DNA from: JAGNRR01 sp964389575
Lineage (GTDB): Bacteria > Bacteroidota > Bacteroidia > Chitinophagales > Chitinophagaceae
Assembly: GCA_964389575.1 (NCBI GenBank)
Contig: CAYMFF010000006.1
Span: forward strand, 4,253-68,252
Length of the DNA: 64,000 bases
Reading direction: 5' to 3'
Each line of letters begins with the position of its first letter. The stretch's first letter is position 1. Below the pieces are notes generated by a model. The model was not told the origin of the DNA. It searched no databases and was given only the letters and a program-made list of their open reading frames with translations. The position numbers and the translations under genes were made by a program. Below are positions 1 through 9,900 of the stretch, piece by piece.

Positions 1-2
1 TC

Positions 3-2618
3 AATACGCTAACCGCCTCTCCTACTAATCCAGATTCTGTATTAATTAATCTGCGAAATGCGCAAAATGGTATCTCACACGGAATTTATAGAAGTATAAA
101 CGGTGGTAATACATGGACGCAATCTAATTTTAATCCAACCGTTTTAGGAATGGGTGGCTTGGGTTCCTATTTTGTAATTCACGAAATCGCTTATCACCCG
201 AGAGTGCCTAATTTGATTTTCATCGGAACTTCCACTGGTGTTTATCGTTCAGATAATAACTTACAATCTTGGACGCGATTGTACTCCGGCAATGACATAA
301 CAGATTTTGCTTTTCACCCAACAGACAATAATATCATTTATTTATACAATGCCGATAACCCTTATCGAAATGTCATTCTAAAATCAGTTGATCAAGGAAT
401 TTCATACACGCCAACCGCTACGCTTTCTGGAAATAACGGAACAACTTCCTTAGAAATTTCTACTAGTCCAGCTTGCCCAAACTGCCTTTATGCCGCTACT
501 TCGAGTGGTGTTTGGAAATCATTGGACACAGGTGCTAATTTTAATTTTTTGACAAACCCCACTGAATCTTGCCGTGGCTTTGCGGTTAGCGACCTGGATA
601 CTTCTTATATGATTTATGGTTATCTTGATCTAGAAAGAAGCATAGATGGTGGTGATAATTTTAATCGAGTGACTCGCTGGTCATTAGGAAATACAAATGG
701 AGCTGGAAATGGTTTACAGACCAGTTATCAAACTAGTACAGATTATGTTCATGCTGATTTGAGAAATGCAAAGAGTTTAAACGGAGTTTTTTATGTGACC
801 ACCGATGGCTTTTTATGTAAAAGCACAGACAATGGAGTGAATTGGCAAATTCTGAGCGACGGCATTGGAATTAGGGAAAACTATCGTTTGGGCGTTAGCC
901 AATCTAACCATTATAAAGTTGTCATTGGCTCTCAGGATAACGGTACTAGTTTTAGTATTGAAAATGATTGGGTGGAATTTTATGGTGCCGATGGTATGGA
1001 GGCACTGGTTCATCCATTAAATGAAGATTGGTTTATGGGTAGTGTGCAATATGGCAACCGAAGAAGAACCACAACAGGGGGACGCACACAAGGAGGCGCG
1101 TCACCGGCCGGATCTAATAGCGCGGATTGGATTGCTCCACTGGCCTTTGACCCAAATGATCATATGGTTGTTTATGATTTTAGAGATTCAATTTATAAGT
1201 CTGAAGATTTTGCTGAAAATCATATTACACTGAGTAAACCGTTTAGTTTCTCGGGTAATATCAAACATGCAGAAATTGCTGAAAACAATTCTGACATTAT
1301 CGTGATTGCGCGCAATGCGAATATTGACAAATCAATAGACGGAGGATTAAGTTGGAGTAGTATTCGGAATACATTGCCAGCATATAATATTGAAGACATA
1401 GCCATTGACCCAAACAATGATGATATAATGATTGTAGTTTATGCTCGATATCAAGCTGATAATAATAAAGTTTTTTTAACAACAGATGGCGGTAGTAGTT
1501 GGACAAATATTACGTACAATCTAGGTAGCATGCCTATTCGTTCAGTTGTGATTGATCATACTTCCGCCAGTAATATTTACTTAGGTGCTGAAATTGGAGT
1601 TTACACAATGCCAATGGGATCTTCAAATTGGACTTTGTACAATACTGATTTGCCAAACATGGCCGTAAGAGAATTGAATATAAATTATGGAAGCAACACC
1701 ATTAAGGCTGCTACTTGGGGACGAGGATTATGGGAATACAATTTAGTAGGTCGAAAAGATTACCCAGCAATTGTTTATACAACCATTACTTCGCCNNNNN
1801 NNNNNNNNNNNNNNNNNNNNNNNNNNNNNNNNNNNNNNNNNNNNNNNNNNNNNNNNNNNNNNNNNNNNNNNNNNNNNNNNNNNNNNNNNNNNNNNACTGA
1901 AACTTATAAATTCATGTATACCCAACAGCCTGCTGAGTATTGTGTTGCTACGGGTCACGATAACGATGGAAATTTGTTTTTATCTAATGTAACATTGGGT
2001 GCCATTAATAATACAACAACGAATGATCAATACACGAATTATACAAATCCTGTGGTAACCCTTTTTGCAGATTCTTCATATAATTTGGATATTACAGCCA
2101 ACACGGGTTGGTCACGAAATGATTACGGCGCTTGGATTGATTTTAATGGAAATCTAGAATTTGAAGTTAACGAAAGAGTTCTTTGGTCTATAGGACCCGG
2201 CGTTGCTAATGTAAATAATACATTCACAGTTCCTTCTCGGGCGAACGATCAAGATACGGTTGCTATGCGAGTTCGACTTTCTCACTGGGGTACTGAACCA
2301 CTGCCCTGCGGCACGCAATTCGGTGAAGTTGAGGACTATACTATCTACTTGAGAAATTTTGGTTGGCCGTTGGATATAGCACCCATATCTAATGAACTTG
2401 ATATTAAACTCTATCCCAATCCTACAAGTGGTGAAGTACATATTGATTTTGCAACTTCGGCCAATCGCCAGTTTACATTAAGCTCTCAGATTGGACAAGA
2501 ATTGATTAAAGGTGAATTGAATAATAAAGAAAATCTAATTGACTTAACAGATGTTGCCGTGGGTGTATATTATTTAAAGATTGATAATAGTATTTTCAAA
2601 ATTTTGAAAAAGAATTAA
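3..2618 (+). CDS. Secreted BNR/sortilin-type beta-propeller protein with GEVED and type IX sorting domains (5' partial)
   Basis: The reading frame is open from base 3, so the true start lies upstream of the window; the Met at 150 is internal. The visible part carries repeated propeller blades of the Asp-box type (for example GIYRSINGGNTW, TDGGSSW) and ends the propeller with a GRGLWEYNL signature. After a 100-N gap at 1796-1895 the frame resumes with a GEVED domain (about 1900-2350), then a type A sorting domain starting LYPNPTSGEV and ending in a short basic tail. Such proteins are exported by Sec and then by the type IX system to the cell surface. It is a paralog of the gene at 4493. gmhA follows after 7 bases. 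The exact join across the gap is uncertain because the gap size is nominal. Confidence 0.85.
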   Translation, partial: NTLTASPTNPDSVLINLRNAQNGISHGIYRSINGGNTWTQSNFNPTVLGMGGLGSYFVIHEIAYHPRVPNLIFIGTSTGVYRSDNNLQSWTRLYSGNDITDFAFHPTDNNIIYLYNADNPYRNVILKSVDQGISYTPTATLSGNNGTTSLEISTSPACPNCLYAATSSGVWKSLDTGANFNFLTNPTESCRGFAVSDLDTSYMIYGYLDLERSIDGGDNFNRVTRWSLGNTNGAGNGLQTSYQTSTDYVHADLRNAKSLNGVFYVTTDGFLCKSTDNGVNWQILSDGIGIRENYRLGVSQSNHYKVVIGSQDNGTSFSIENDWVEFYGADGMEALVHPLNEDWFMGSVQYGNRRRTTTGGRTQGGASPAGSNSADWIAPLAFDPNDHMVVYDFRDSIYKSEDFAENHITLSKPFSFSGNIKHAEIAENNSDIIVIARNANIDKSIDGGLSWSSIRNTLPAYNIEDIAIDPNNDDIMIVVYARYQADNNKVFLTTDGGSSWTNITYNLGSMPIRSVVIDHTSASNIYLGAEIGVYTMPMGSSNWTLYNTDLPNMAVRELNINYGSNTIKAATWGRGLWEYNLVGRKDYPAIVYTTITSXXXXXXXXXXXXXXXXXXXXXXXXXXXXXXXXXXTETYKFMYTQQPAEYCVATGHDNDGNLFLSNVTLGAINNTTTNDQYTNYTNPVVTLFADSSYNLDITANTGWSRNDYGAWIDFNGNLEFEVNERVLWSIGPGVANVNNTFTVPSRANDQDTVAMRVRLSHWGTEPLPCGTQFGEVEDYTIYLRNFGWPLDIAPISNELDIKLYPNPTSGEVHIDFATSANRQFTLSSQIGQELIKGELNNKENLIDLTDVAVGVYYLKIDNSIFKILKKN
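1796..1895. other. Assembly gap of 100 N
   Basis: Exactly 100 undetermined bases lie inside the propeller/GEVED gene, the usual placeholder length for a scaffold gap. 100 is not a multiple of three, yet the same frame is coding on both sides. The true gap length is therefore unknown and the intact reading frame is partly luck. Confidence 0.95.
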
Positions 2619-2625
2619 TTCAAAA

Positions 2626-3210
2626 ATGGAAAGCTCTCAAAAAATAAAAAAAATTATTGCATCTTCTGTAGAAGTTAAACAACAAATTTTAGAAGACATT
2701 CAGCTTCAAAAAAAAGTAGAAGAGTCGGTTCAGGCCATCACAAATTGTTTTCGAAACAATGGAAGATTGTGGCTATGTGGAAATGGTGGCAGCGCGGCGG
2801 ATGCACAACATATTGCTGCAGAATTTACCGGTCGTTTTTATAAAGATAGAAAAGCTCTTCCAGCAGAAGCATTGCACGTTAACACATCCTATCTCACTTC
2901 TGTAGGTAACGATTATAGCTTCGATGAAATTTATAGTCGAATGCTTGAAGGTGTGGCACAAAAAGGAGATCTCCTTATAGCAATTAGCACGAGTGGCAAT
3001 TCGAACAATATTGTAAACGCTGTTAAAGCCGCAAAAAAGAAGGAAATTCAAACTATTGGTTTTACTGGAAAAGATGGCGGTTCCATGACCACAGATGTTG
3101 ATATATTACTAAATATCCCTGCCGACGACACGCCTAGAATTCAAGAATGTCATATACTGATTGGACATATAATTTGTGAACTTGTAGAAGAAAACTTATT
3201 CAATGCATAA
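2626..3210 (+). CDS. gmhA: Sedoheptulose 7-phosphate isomerase
   Basis: This SIS-domain protein of 194 residues, normal for GmhA, should isomerise sedoheptulose 7-phosphate to D-glycero-D-manno-heptose 7-phosphate, the first step of nucleotide-heptose synthesis in the cytosol. The phosphosugar-binding signature GNGGSAADAQHIAAEF lies at about residues 52-66, a second SIS loop (STSGNSNN) at about 120-128, and the C-terminal ECHILIGHIICE helix carries the His expected for the active site. The ATG follows 7 bases after the upstream surface-protein gene. Its 3' end overlaps the next gene by 8 bases, so the three heptose genes look translationally coupled. All key motifs appear intact, unlike its two partners. 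Confidence 0.9.
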   Translation: MESSQKIKKIIASSVEVKQQILEDIQLQKKVEESVQAITNCFRNNGRLWLCGNGGSAADAQHIAAEFTGRFYKDRKALPAEALHVNTSYLTSVGNDYSFDEIYSRMLEGVAQKGDLLIAISTSGNSNNIVNAVKAAKKKEIQTIGFTGKDGGSMTTDVDILLNIPADDTPRIQECHILIGHIICELVEENLFNA

Positions 3211-3922
3211 AGATTGTATCATACTTTGCGACCAAACAAATAGTGAAGGCGAATTACTTTGTCTTCAACTAGTGAATGGCAAACCATTTATAGAATACGT
3301 GGCTCAATATCTAAAACGATTTCATATTTGTAAAGTAATATTTGCTGTTAATGCTCAAAAAGAAACTTTTAAAAAATACGTGCTGGATCATCGAGAAGCA
3401 TTCTCATTCGCATTTGATTTTGCCGAACAAGAAAAATATAACGGAAGCGGACAAGCCATTTTAAATGCCTTGCAATATTCAGATACGCCGGATGTTCTAA
3501 TCATGAATGGACATTGCTTTTTCGATGTCAATATTGATGATTTTATTGCTTGGCAACAAACAAAAATGGGCGATGTCACAATGGCTTTAGTACATCGTGA
3601 ACAAAGCGAAAATTATTTATTAAGCCACTTAGATGACAAGAATTTTATTAGCACCTTTGACAAAGGTGCCGCAGACAAAAGTGGGCTAGCAGTGGCTGGA
3701 ATGTATTGTTTATTTAGACCTTCTTTTTTGAATATCAATTTCCCACTTGAATTTTCTTTTGAAGAAAACTATCTTGAAACACATAATAAGGAGCGAGATT
3801 TTATTGGTATGATTTCCGAAGGATATTATATAAACTTAGCAGATAAAAATAGTTTAGAAAAAGCCACTAAAGACTTCCCTATTATTTTCAAACCTGAAGT
3901 AGCTGATGATTCCAATAGATAA
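3203..3922 (+). CDS. Degenerate sugar nucleotidyltransferase-like protein (HddC-type position)
   Basis: The 239-residue protein has the length and several landmarks of HddC/RmlA-type nucleotidyltransferases, which would activate heptose 1-phosphate. NGKPFIEYV lies at about residues 25-33, GSGQAILNAL at 81-90, and an MNGHCFFDV segment at 101-109. Two hallmark features are missing. The N-terminal glycine-rich nucleotide loop (normally like LAGGxGTRL) reads LCDQTNSEGELLCL, and the metal-binding Asp of the usual NGD motif is His104. Overlaps of 8 bases with gmhA and 17 bases with the following phosphatase gene place it inside the heptose operon. It may be catalytically dead and keep a structural or regulatory role, or use another chemistry. 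The frame is intact and long, so it is not an ordinary pseudogene. Confidence 0.6.
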   Translation: MHKDCIILCDQTNSEGELLCLQLVNGKPFIEYVAQYLKRFHICKVIFAVNAQKETFKKYVLDHREAFSFAFDFAEQEKYNGSGQAILNALQYSDTPDVLIMNGHCFFDVNIDDFIAWQQTKMGDVTMALVHREQSENYLLSHLDDKNFISTFDKGAADKSGLAVAGMYCLFRPSFLNINFPLEFSFEENYLETHNKERDFIGMISEGYYINLADKNSLEKATKDFPIIFKPEVADDSNR

Positions 3923-4457
3923 TAATTGGACATTATTCTTGGACCGCGATGGGGTTATTAATGTCGAACGAAATAATGACTACGTCTATAATCCCGATCA
4001 ATTTAAATTTTATGATAATGTACTAGAAACATTAGCTACTTGTCATAAACTGTTTAAGCATATCATTGTAGTTACAAATCAGCGTGGTATTGGTCGTGGC
4101 TTAATGAGTGAAGAAAACTTAAAGAGCGTACACAATTATATGCTTCAAGAAATCAATAAAAACCATGGCAGAATTGATGGTATTTACTACGCACCTGACC
4201 GTAATGACGACGCACCCAACCGCAAACCTAATACGGGTATGGCAATGAATGCCAAAGAAGATTTCCCTACCATAGATTTCAAAAAAAGCATCATGGTAGG
4301 TAATAATATTTCGGACATGGAATTTGGGAAGCGCATCAATATGAAAACTGTTTTTGTAAACACAACCCAACAGCAATCAGCGGATCACCCTTTAATAGAC
4401 TTTGATTTAAAAGACCTAACCGAATTGCCAAGCATTCTACAATTAACTTCTCACTAG
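3906..4457 (+). CDS. D-glycero-D-manno-heptose 1,7-bisphosphate phosphatase-like HAD protein
   Basis: A 183-residue HAD phosphatase of the histidinol-phosphatase/GmhB type, expected to remove the 7-phosphate of heptose bisphosphate. Motif I is FLDRDGVIN at about residues 11-19, motif II is VVTNQRGIGRG at 55-65, and RKP at 106-108 supplies the motif III region. The loop before RKP (APDRNDDAPN) lacks the Cys/His zinc ligands of the E. coli enzyme. Motif IV reads VGNNISDMEFG, with Asn133 replacing the usual first Asp while Asp137 is kept. The start overlaps the upstream gene by 17 bases. It probably belongs to the same pathway, but the substrate is inferred from neighbours rather than shown. Confidence 0.7.
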   Translation: MIPIDNNWTLFLDRDGVINVERNNDYVYNPDQFKFYDNVLETLATCHKLFKHIIVVTNQRGIGRGLMSEENLKSVHNYMLQEINKNHGRIDGIYYAPDRNDDAPNRKPNTGMAMNAKEDFPTIDFKKSIMVGNNISDMEFGKRINMKTVFVNTTQQQSADHPLIDFDLKDLTELPSILQLTSH

Positions 4458-4480
4458 AAAATAAAGAGAACTTTTTCCAT

Positions 4481-4488
4481 TAAATTCG
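4481..4488 (+). promoter_or_regulatory. -7 box TAAATTCG
   Basis: TAAATTCG matches the Bacteroidota -7 consensus TAnnTTYG and ends 4 bases before the ATG at 4493. No convincing -33 TTG lies at the usual spacing. If used, it gives a leaderless or near-leaderless transcript. Confidence 0.4.
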
Positions 4489-4492
4489 TAAG

Positions 4493-6892
4493 ATGCGAAT
4501 AGCCTTACTTCTTGGTCTTCTTTTTTGTTCTTTTCATTCCTTTTCACAAATAGGATACGATTGTCATAATCAATCGAAACAAAAAGCCGATTGGAAATAT
4601 TTAGGCCCAATCAATCAAGAAGATGAATTACAACATCAGCGCTTTGGTGCTATTTCTTGCATTAGTGTAAACCCGAAGGATAGCAATGAAATTTATGCAG
4701 GCGGGCATACAGGCTCACTAATGCACACGACTAATCGAGGAGTTTCTTGGCAGTCATTAACCGATGCAGTAGATGTTCCTATAATTGGAATCAATGATAT
4801 TATAGTAGACTATAATAAAAGGCCTCACGAAATATTAATAGCCACCGGCAGTGTGAATGAATGGTATGACACCCCAGATTTTGGCATATTTAAATCAACT
4901 GATGGAGGCAAAAATTGGCGTCAGAAAATTACTGTTCAAGATGGCAATATTATCCAGCCTGCTTATTATCAATTCGAAAAACATAAGAACGAAATTTTTG
5001 CGTTGGCTCATAAGCGTATTGCATATTCTAACGATAATGGTTCCAGCTGGCGGATATTAATCAATCAAGAGATGATGCTTGGAGGTTTACCTATGAAAGA
5101 AAGAGAATTGCGACATCTATATTTCGAACCCAGTGAAAGAATATTATACTTCAGTACAAAACAAAAATATAATTCGCGAGGAAATGAAAATGCAAAACTT
5201 TATCGTTTTTCGATGGCGAGCCAGCAAGCTACTAATCTTACAGCTTCCATCAGCAAGTCTTACAAAACATTGAAAAAAAACAATGGCTTAGAAGCTATTC
5301 AAATCATACCGACTTCAGGCAATCAACTTTTAATCGGAGCCAGTCACCATAGCTCCAACGAGTTTTATACGTATAAATATGACTATAAAAAGAACAAGGT
5401 TATAGACTACGAAATTCCTAATGCTGGAAATATTAACGGTGGCAGTTTACATTGGTTTCATGGCATGGAGCAAAATAAAGTAAACAACAAAATTCAATAC
5501 TTGGCAGGCGTTTATTTATACAAATCCATTGATGGAGGCCAAACTTATAAACGGCTTTTTGATTATAGTTTTGGTAATAATAATGTTCCGCATGTTGACA
5601 TTAAATGCATGCTGATAACGCATCATTCTGCCGATGGGGAAAGCGATCATATTTATCTAGGAACCGATGGTGGCTTGTCATTTTCTACTAATGGTGGCAA
5701 ATCATTTAGAAACTTAAATGGACGCGAATTACAATTAACTCAGTTCTATGGTCTAGGCTCTTCGCCTTTTAATGGAAAGATTAGCGCAGGCTCGCAGGAC
5801 AATTCAATAATTTCTTATATCCCCGAAGAAAAAAAATGGATTTATAATGTGCGCGGTGATGGATACGATGTTGCCTATTCCAAAATAAAACCAGGCATCG
5901 CCTATGGACAATATAATAGCAGAAGAATGTATTCTACTACAAATGATATTGTGCCATTTGGAAAATCCATGGGAATGATAAAAGAAAATTCAAGCAATAG
6001 AAAAACAATTTATACGCACCCGAATGGTGATGTTTTCTTTGCAGGTCAAAGCTTATTTCATCTTCCGAAAGGAGAAAGTAAATGGAAAGAATACAGAACA
6101 CCGCTAGTGCATAAAGCGTTGTCCATGGCTGTTAGTAAAACAAATCCTAAACTAATTTATATGGCCGGCCTATGGAGTCAGCTAATAAAAAGCACCGATG
6201 GCGGTACTACCTGGACTGATATTTCAAAATCAGTTCTGATTAATGGCCGAGAACACAGTAGTAGAATTCAAAGTATTTGCATTTCGCCTTATGACGATGA
6301 GAGAGTTTGGATAGGATTAGGCTATTTAGGTGGTTATAATAATTTATGTGCTGAATCTGTCCGGGTGGTTGAAACATCTGATGGTGGCAGAAATTGGAGC
6401 GATGCCTCCTACGGACTTCCTGTATTTTCGGTGCATGACATCCAGTTTTTTGAGGGAAGCTATGAGTCTTTATTGGTAGCAACGGATAAAGGAGTTTATT
6501 TCAAAAGAGGCAGTGGGCATCAATGGCAATTGTTCAATGATAATTTACCAAACTGTTTAATTGGGGAGCTAAATATTAATTATTGCCGAGGCAAATTGAT
6601 TGCAGCAACCTATGGTAGAGGTCTTTGGGAAACGGATTTACCTTTAATCAAGGATAAAAATCCATTAATTATACGCGGTAATAAAAAGTTGAGCGCCCCA
6701 GCTGGAGAGGCCTTGGTTCTTAATCAAGACCTTGTTCTGCGCGGTAAATCTATACTAACAATTGATTGTCCTGTATATATGCCCAAAGGGAGTAAAGTAA
6801 AAGTCAAAAGGAAGTCTCAAGTCCAATTTACTGAAAAAGGTAAATTAATTAATGGCTGTGGGAACGATTGGCTAGGAATTACCGAAAAATAA
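4493..6892 (+). CDS. Secreted BNR/sortilin-type beta-propeller protein
   Basis: 799 residues with an N-terminal signal peptide (hydrophobic residues 3-15, cleavage near FSFSQ). The body is a repeated Asp-box propeller with blades such as STDGGKNW, SIDGGQTY, STDGGTTW and TSDGGRNW. It closes with GELNINYCRGK and GRGLWETDLP, the same ending as the propeller of the gene at 3-2618, so the two are paralogs. The C-terminal 75 residues look like a small beta-rich tail and lack the YPNP-type sorting motif seen in other cargoes here. It may be periplasmic, surface-bound by another route, or use a different sorting tail. A -7 box sits directly upstream, so it need not be cotranscribed with the heptose genes. 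Function unknown. Confidence 0.8.
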   Translation: MRIALLLGLLFCSFHSFSQIGYDCHNQSKQKADWKYLGPINQEDELQHQRFGAISCISVNPKDSNEIYAGGHTGSLMHTTNRGVSWQSLTDAVDVPIIGINDIIVDYNKRPHEILIATGSVNEWYDTPDFGIFKSTDGGKNWRQKITVQDGNIIQPAYYQFEKHKNEIFALAHKRIAYSNDNGSSWRILINQEMMLGGLPMKERELRHLYFEPSERILYFSTKQKYNSRGNENAKLYRFSMASQQATNLTASISKSYKTLKKNNGLEAIQIIPTSGNQLLIGASHHSSNEFYTYKYDYKKNKVIDYEIPNAGNINGGSLHWFHGMEQNKVNNKIQYLAGVYLYKSIDGGQTYKRLFDYSFGNNNVPHVDIKCMLITHHSADGESDHIYLGTDGGLSFSTNGGKSFRNLNGRELQLTQFYGLGSSPFNGKISAGSQDNSIISYIPEEKKWIYNVRGDGYDVAYSKIKPGIAYGQYNSRRMYSTTNDIVPFGKSMGMIKENSSNRKTIYTHPNGDVFFAGQSLFHLPKGESKWKEYRTPLVHKALSMAVSKTNPKLIYMAGLWSQLIKSTDGGTTWTDISKSVLINGREHSSRIQSICISPYDDERVWIGLGYLGGYNNLCAESVRVVETSDGGRNWSDASYGLPVFSVHDIQFFEGSYESLLVATDKGVYFKRGSGHQWQLFNDNLPNCLIGELNINYCRGKLIAATYGRGLWETDLPLIKDKNPLIIRGNKKLSAPAGEALVLNQDLVLRGKSILTIDCPVYMPKGSKVKVKRKSQVQFTEKGKLINGCGNDWLGITEK

Positions 6893-6993
6893 GGCTTTCG
6901 GGACATACATTAATTTCTGATTTAGAAGCTTTTTTGGGTAAAAATCGTATATTCGCACGCTAAAATTAAGCACTTTAACAAACTTTACATCTG

Positions 6994-9900
6994 ATGAAAT
7001 TAAAAGGGTTAGTATGGTTCTTTACCATAGCATTGATACTGATTTCGCTTTACCAACTATCTTTTACGTTAGTTACGCGGAACTTTGAGAGTAACGTAGC
7101 AGCAAAAGCAGAAGCAAAAATATTAAAAGAACGTCCCCAACTAAAGGATAGTGCGCAAACATTGGATTTTGCCGTTAAAAACAAGACCCGATTAATGCTG
7201 GATAGCTTGGGTACGGAAGAGGCATATCCTTTGTTAGGTACATCTTATAAAAAATGTAAGGAGCAAGAATTAAACCTTGGTTTGGACTTGCAAGGTGGAA
7301 TGAACGTTGTTCTTGAGGTTGGAATAGACAAATTAGTTTCTAAACTAAGTAATAACCCAAGCGACGGTAACCTAAAAAATGCTATAAAAGCAGCCAATGC
7401 AAAAAAAGCCAATAGTGGTGATGACTTTATCACATTGTTTGAGCAAGCATACTCTGAATTAAATCCGGAAGGCAAACTAGCTCCTCTTTTTGTAAAGAAC
7501 TCAACTGAAAAATTAAGTTTCAACTCAAGCAACTCAGATGTAATAGCCATGTTGCGAACTGAGGCAGATGAAGCATTCGAAAGAACGGCCAATGTAATCA
7601 CAAAACGTATTGACCAGTTTGGAGTTAGTCAACCAACCTTAAACGCTGAGAAAGACAAAGGAATTATTACTGTAGAACTGGCTGGTGTTCAAAACCCTGA
7701 AAAAGTGCGTAAGTATTTGCAAGCAACTGCAAATTTAGAATTCTGGGAAACATATTCTGTTCATGAAATCGTTCAGAATATCATTGATGCTGACGAAGCC
7801 TTAAAGACTTATAATGATTCTAAAGGAGGCGCTGTAGATACGGATGAATTGACAACAACTGAGACTCCTGCAGAAGTAGTAACAACTGATAGTGGAGATT
7901 CTACAAAAACAACTAAGAAAGACGACGGAAGCGTTTCGAGCTTATTAGGTGGCGATGTAAATGCAACCGGCGGGGATGATTCTGCTAGCCTGGCTAACTT
8001 GACCGAAGAGGAGCAAATGGCCAAAGCGAGAAACGAAAATCCTCTTCGTTTCTATATGGGGCAAATTATGCAACCAGGAACGGATCAGAAAACAGGTCAA
8101 ATAATTAATAATTGTCAAGTTTCTGTGGTTAGAAATATTGATATCCCAAAACTTAAAAAACTCTTTGCCATGGATGTGGTGAAAAGAGAATTCCCAAGAG
8201 ATCTATTTTTTGCCTTCGGACCCGTTGATAAAAGAACGATTCCTGAAGAAGATAAAAGAAGCGAATACTCATTCTTATATTCTTTAAGAAGACAGTCTCC
8301 TAGTAATTTCCAAGCTCCTATTGATGGCGATGCAATCGACAAAGCATTTGCTGACTTTGACCAAACCGGTAATGCCGAAATTATCATGCAAATGGATAAT
8401 AAAGGAGGTGGAAAATGGGCTCAGTTAACTAAGAAAAATATTGACAAACCAATTGCCATTGTTTTAGACAGCATGGTTTATTCTGCTCCGGCACCAAGAC
8501 AACAAATTACAGGAGGACGTTCTAGTATAACGGGTAGCTTTGGAATTGAAGAAGCGAAAGACGTTGCCAATGTTTTGAAAACAGGTAAGTTGGCTGCCCC
8601 CGCTAAAATTGTGCAAGAACAAGTAGTTGGACCTACATTAGGTAAAGAAGCTATTGAAGGTGGTAAGATGTCATTCGGGATTTCATTCCTAATCATCTTT
8701 ATATTAATGTTATTGTATTATAACTCTGGCGGTTGGATAGCTAATGTTGCATTAATCCTGAACTTGATATTTACGATTGGTGTATTAAGTGCCTTAGGCG
8801 CCTCTTTAACGGCTGCCGGTATCGCTGGTCTAGTATTGACTATTGGTATGGCGGTAGATGCCAACGTAATTATTTTTGAAAGAATAAAAGAAGAGCTAGC
8901 CGATGGACGTAGTTATGAAGAAGCTGTAGATGAAGGTTATAAGCGTTCGTATGCGCCAGTATTAGATGGTCACCTTACGAATTTAATTACTGCCTTTGTA
9001 TTATTTGCTTTTGGTTTAGGTCCTGTTTTAGGATTTGCTACTACGCAAATAATCGGTTTATTCTTATCATTATTCTGTGGTATTCTTGTATCTCGTTTGT
9101 TCACTGATATCATGACCAATAAAGACAGACACTTAAAATACTTTACAGGTCTTTCTAAAAAATTATTCCGAACGTTCAACTTTAAGTTTATCCAATGGCG
9201 TAAAAAAGCCTATATCATTTCTGGTATTGTTGCCCTTTTAGGTATCGCCGCTTTCTTTAATGGATTTGATTATGGTGTAGAATTCTCTGGTGGTCGTTCT
9301 TATACGGTACGATTAGCCAATGCTGTTAAAACACAAGATGTACGTAAAGATCTTCAAGCTAGCTTTGGTGGTGAATTTCCAGTTGTAAAAACAATTGGAA
9401 ATGCAAACCAGGTAAATATTACAACAGCGTACAAAATCAATGATTTAAAGAGTGCTGAAGCTTCTAAAGAAGTATTGAATAGTTTATATACTGGTTTGAT
9501 AGCAGGTAACTATCTAGACAAAAGCATCTCGAAAGAGAAGTTTGAAAAAGATATTATTGTTGGTTCGCAAGAGGTTCAACCTACTATCTCAGATGATTTA
9601 AGAGACGGTGCGATTTATGCAACTATTATTTCTTTAATTCTAATTACCCTTTATATCTTCTTGCGTTTCCGCAGATGGCAGTATTCGTTAGGAACCATTA
9701 TCGCCTTGTTGCATGATGTCTTAGTAACACTAGCTGTTTTCTCTTTCGCAAGAAAGTTTGTACCATTTGCCATGGAAATTGATCAACACTTTATTGCGGC
9801 CATACTGACCGTAATTGGTTTCTCAATGAATGATACCGTGGTTGTATTTGATCGTATTCGTGAGTATTTCCGTAAGCGTCCCGGTTCTAGTAAAACAGAA

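Noticed and set aside
1743..1992. Frames running through the N gap on both strands
   Set aside because: They are open only because N codons cannot be read as stops.
6933..6955. Possible secDF promoter (TTTG ... TATATTCG)
   Set aside because: The -7-like box is acceptable, but the TTTG is only 11 bases upstream, too close; I left it out of the features.
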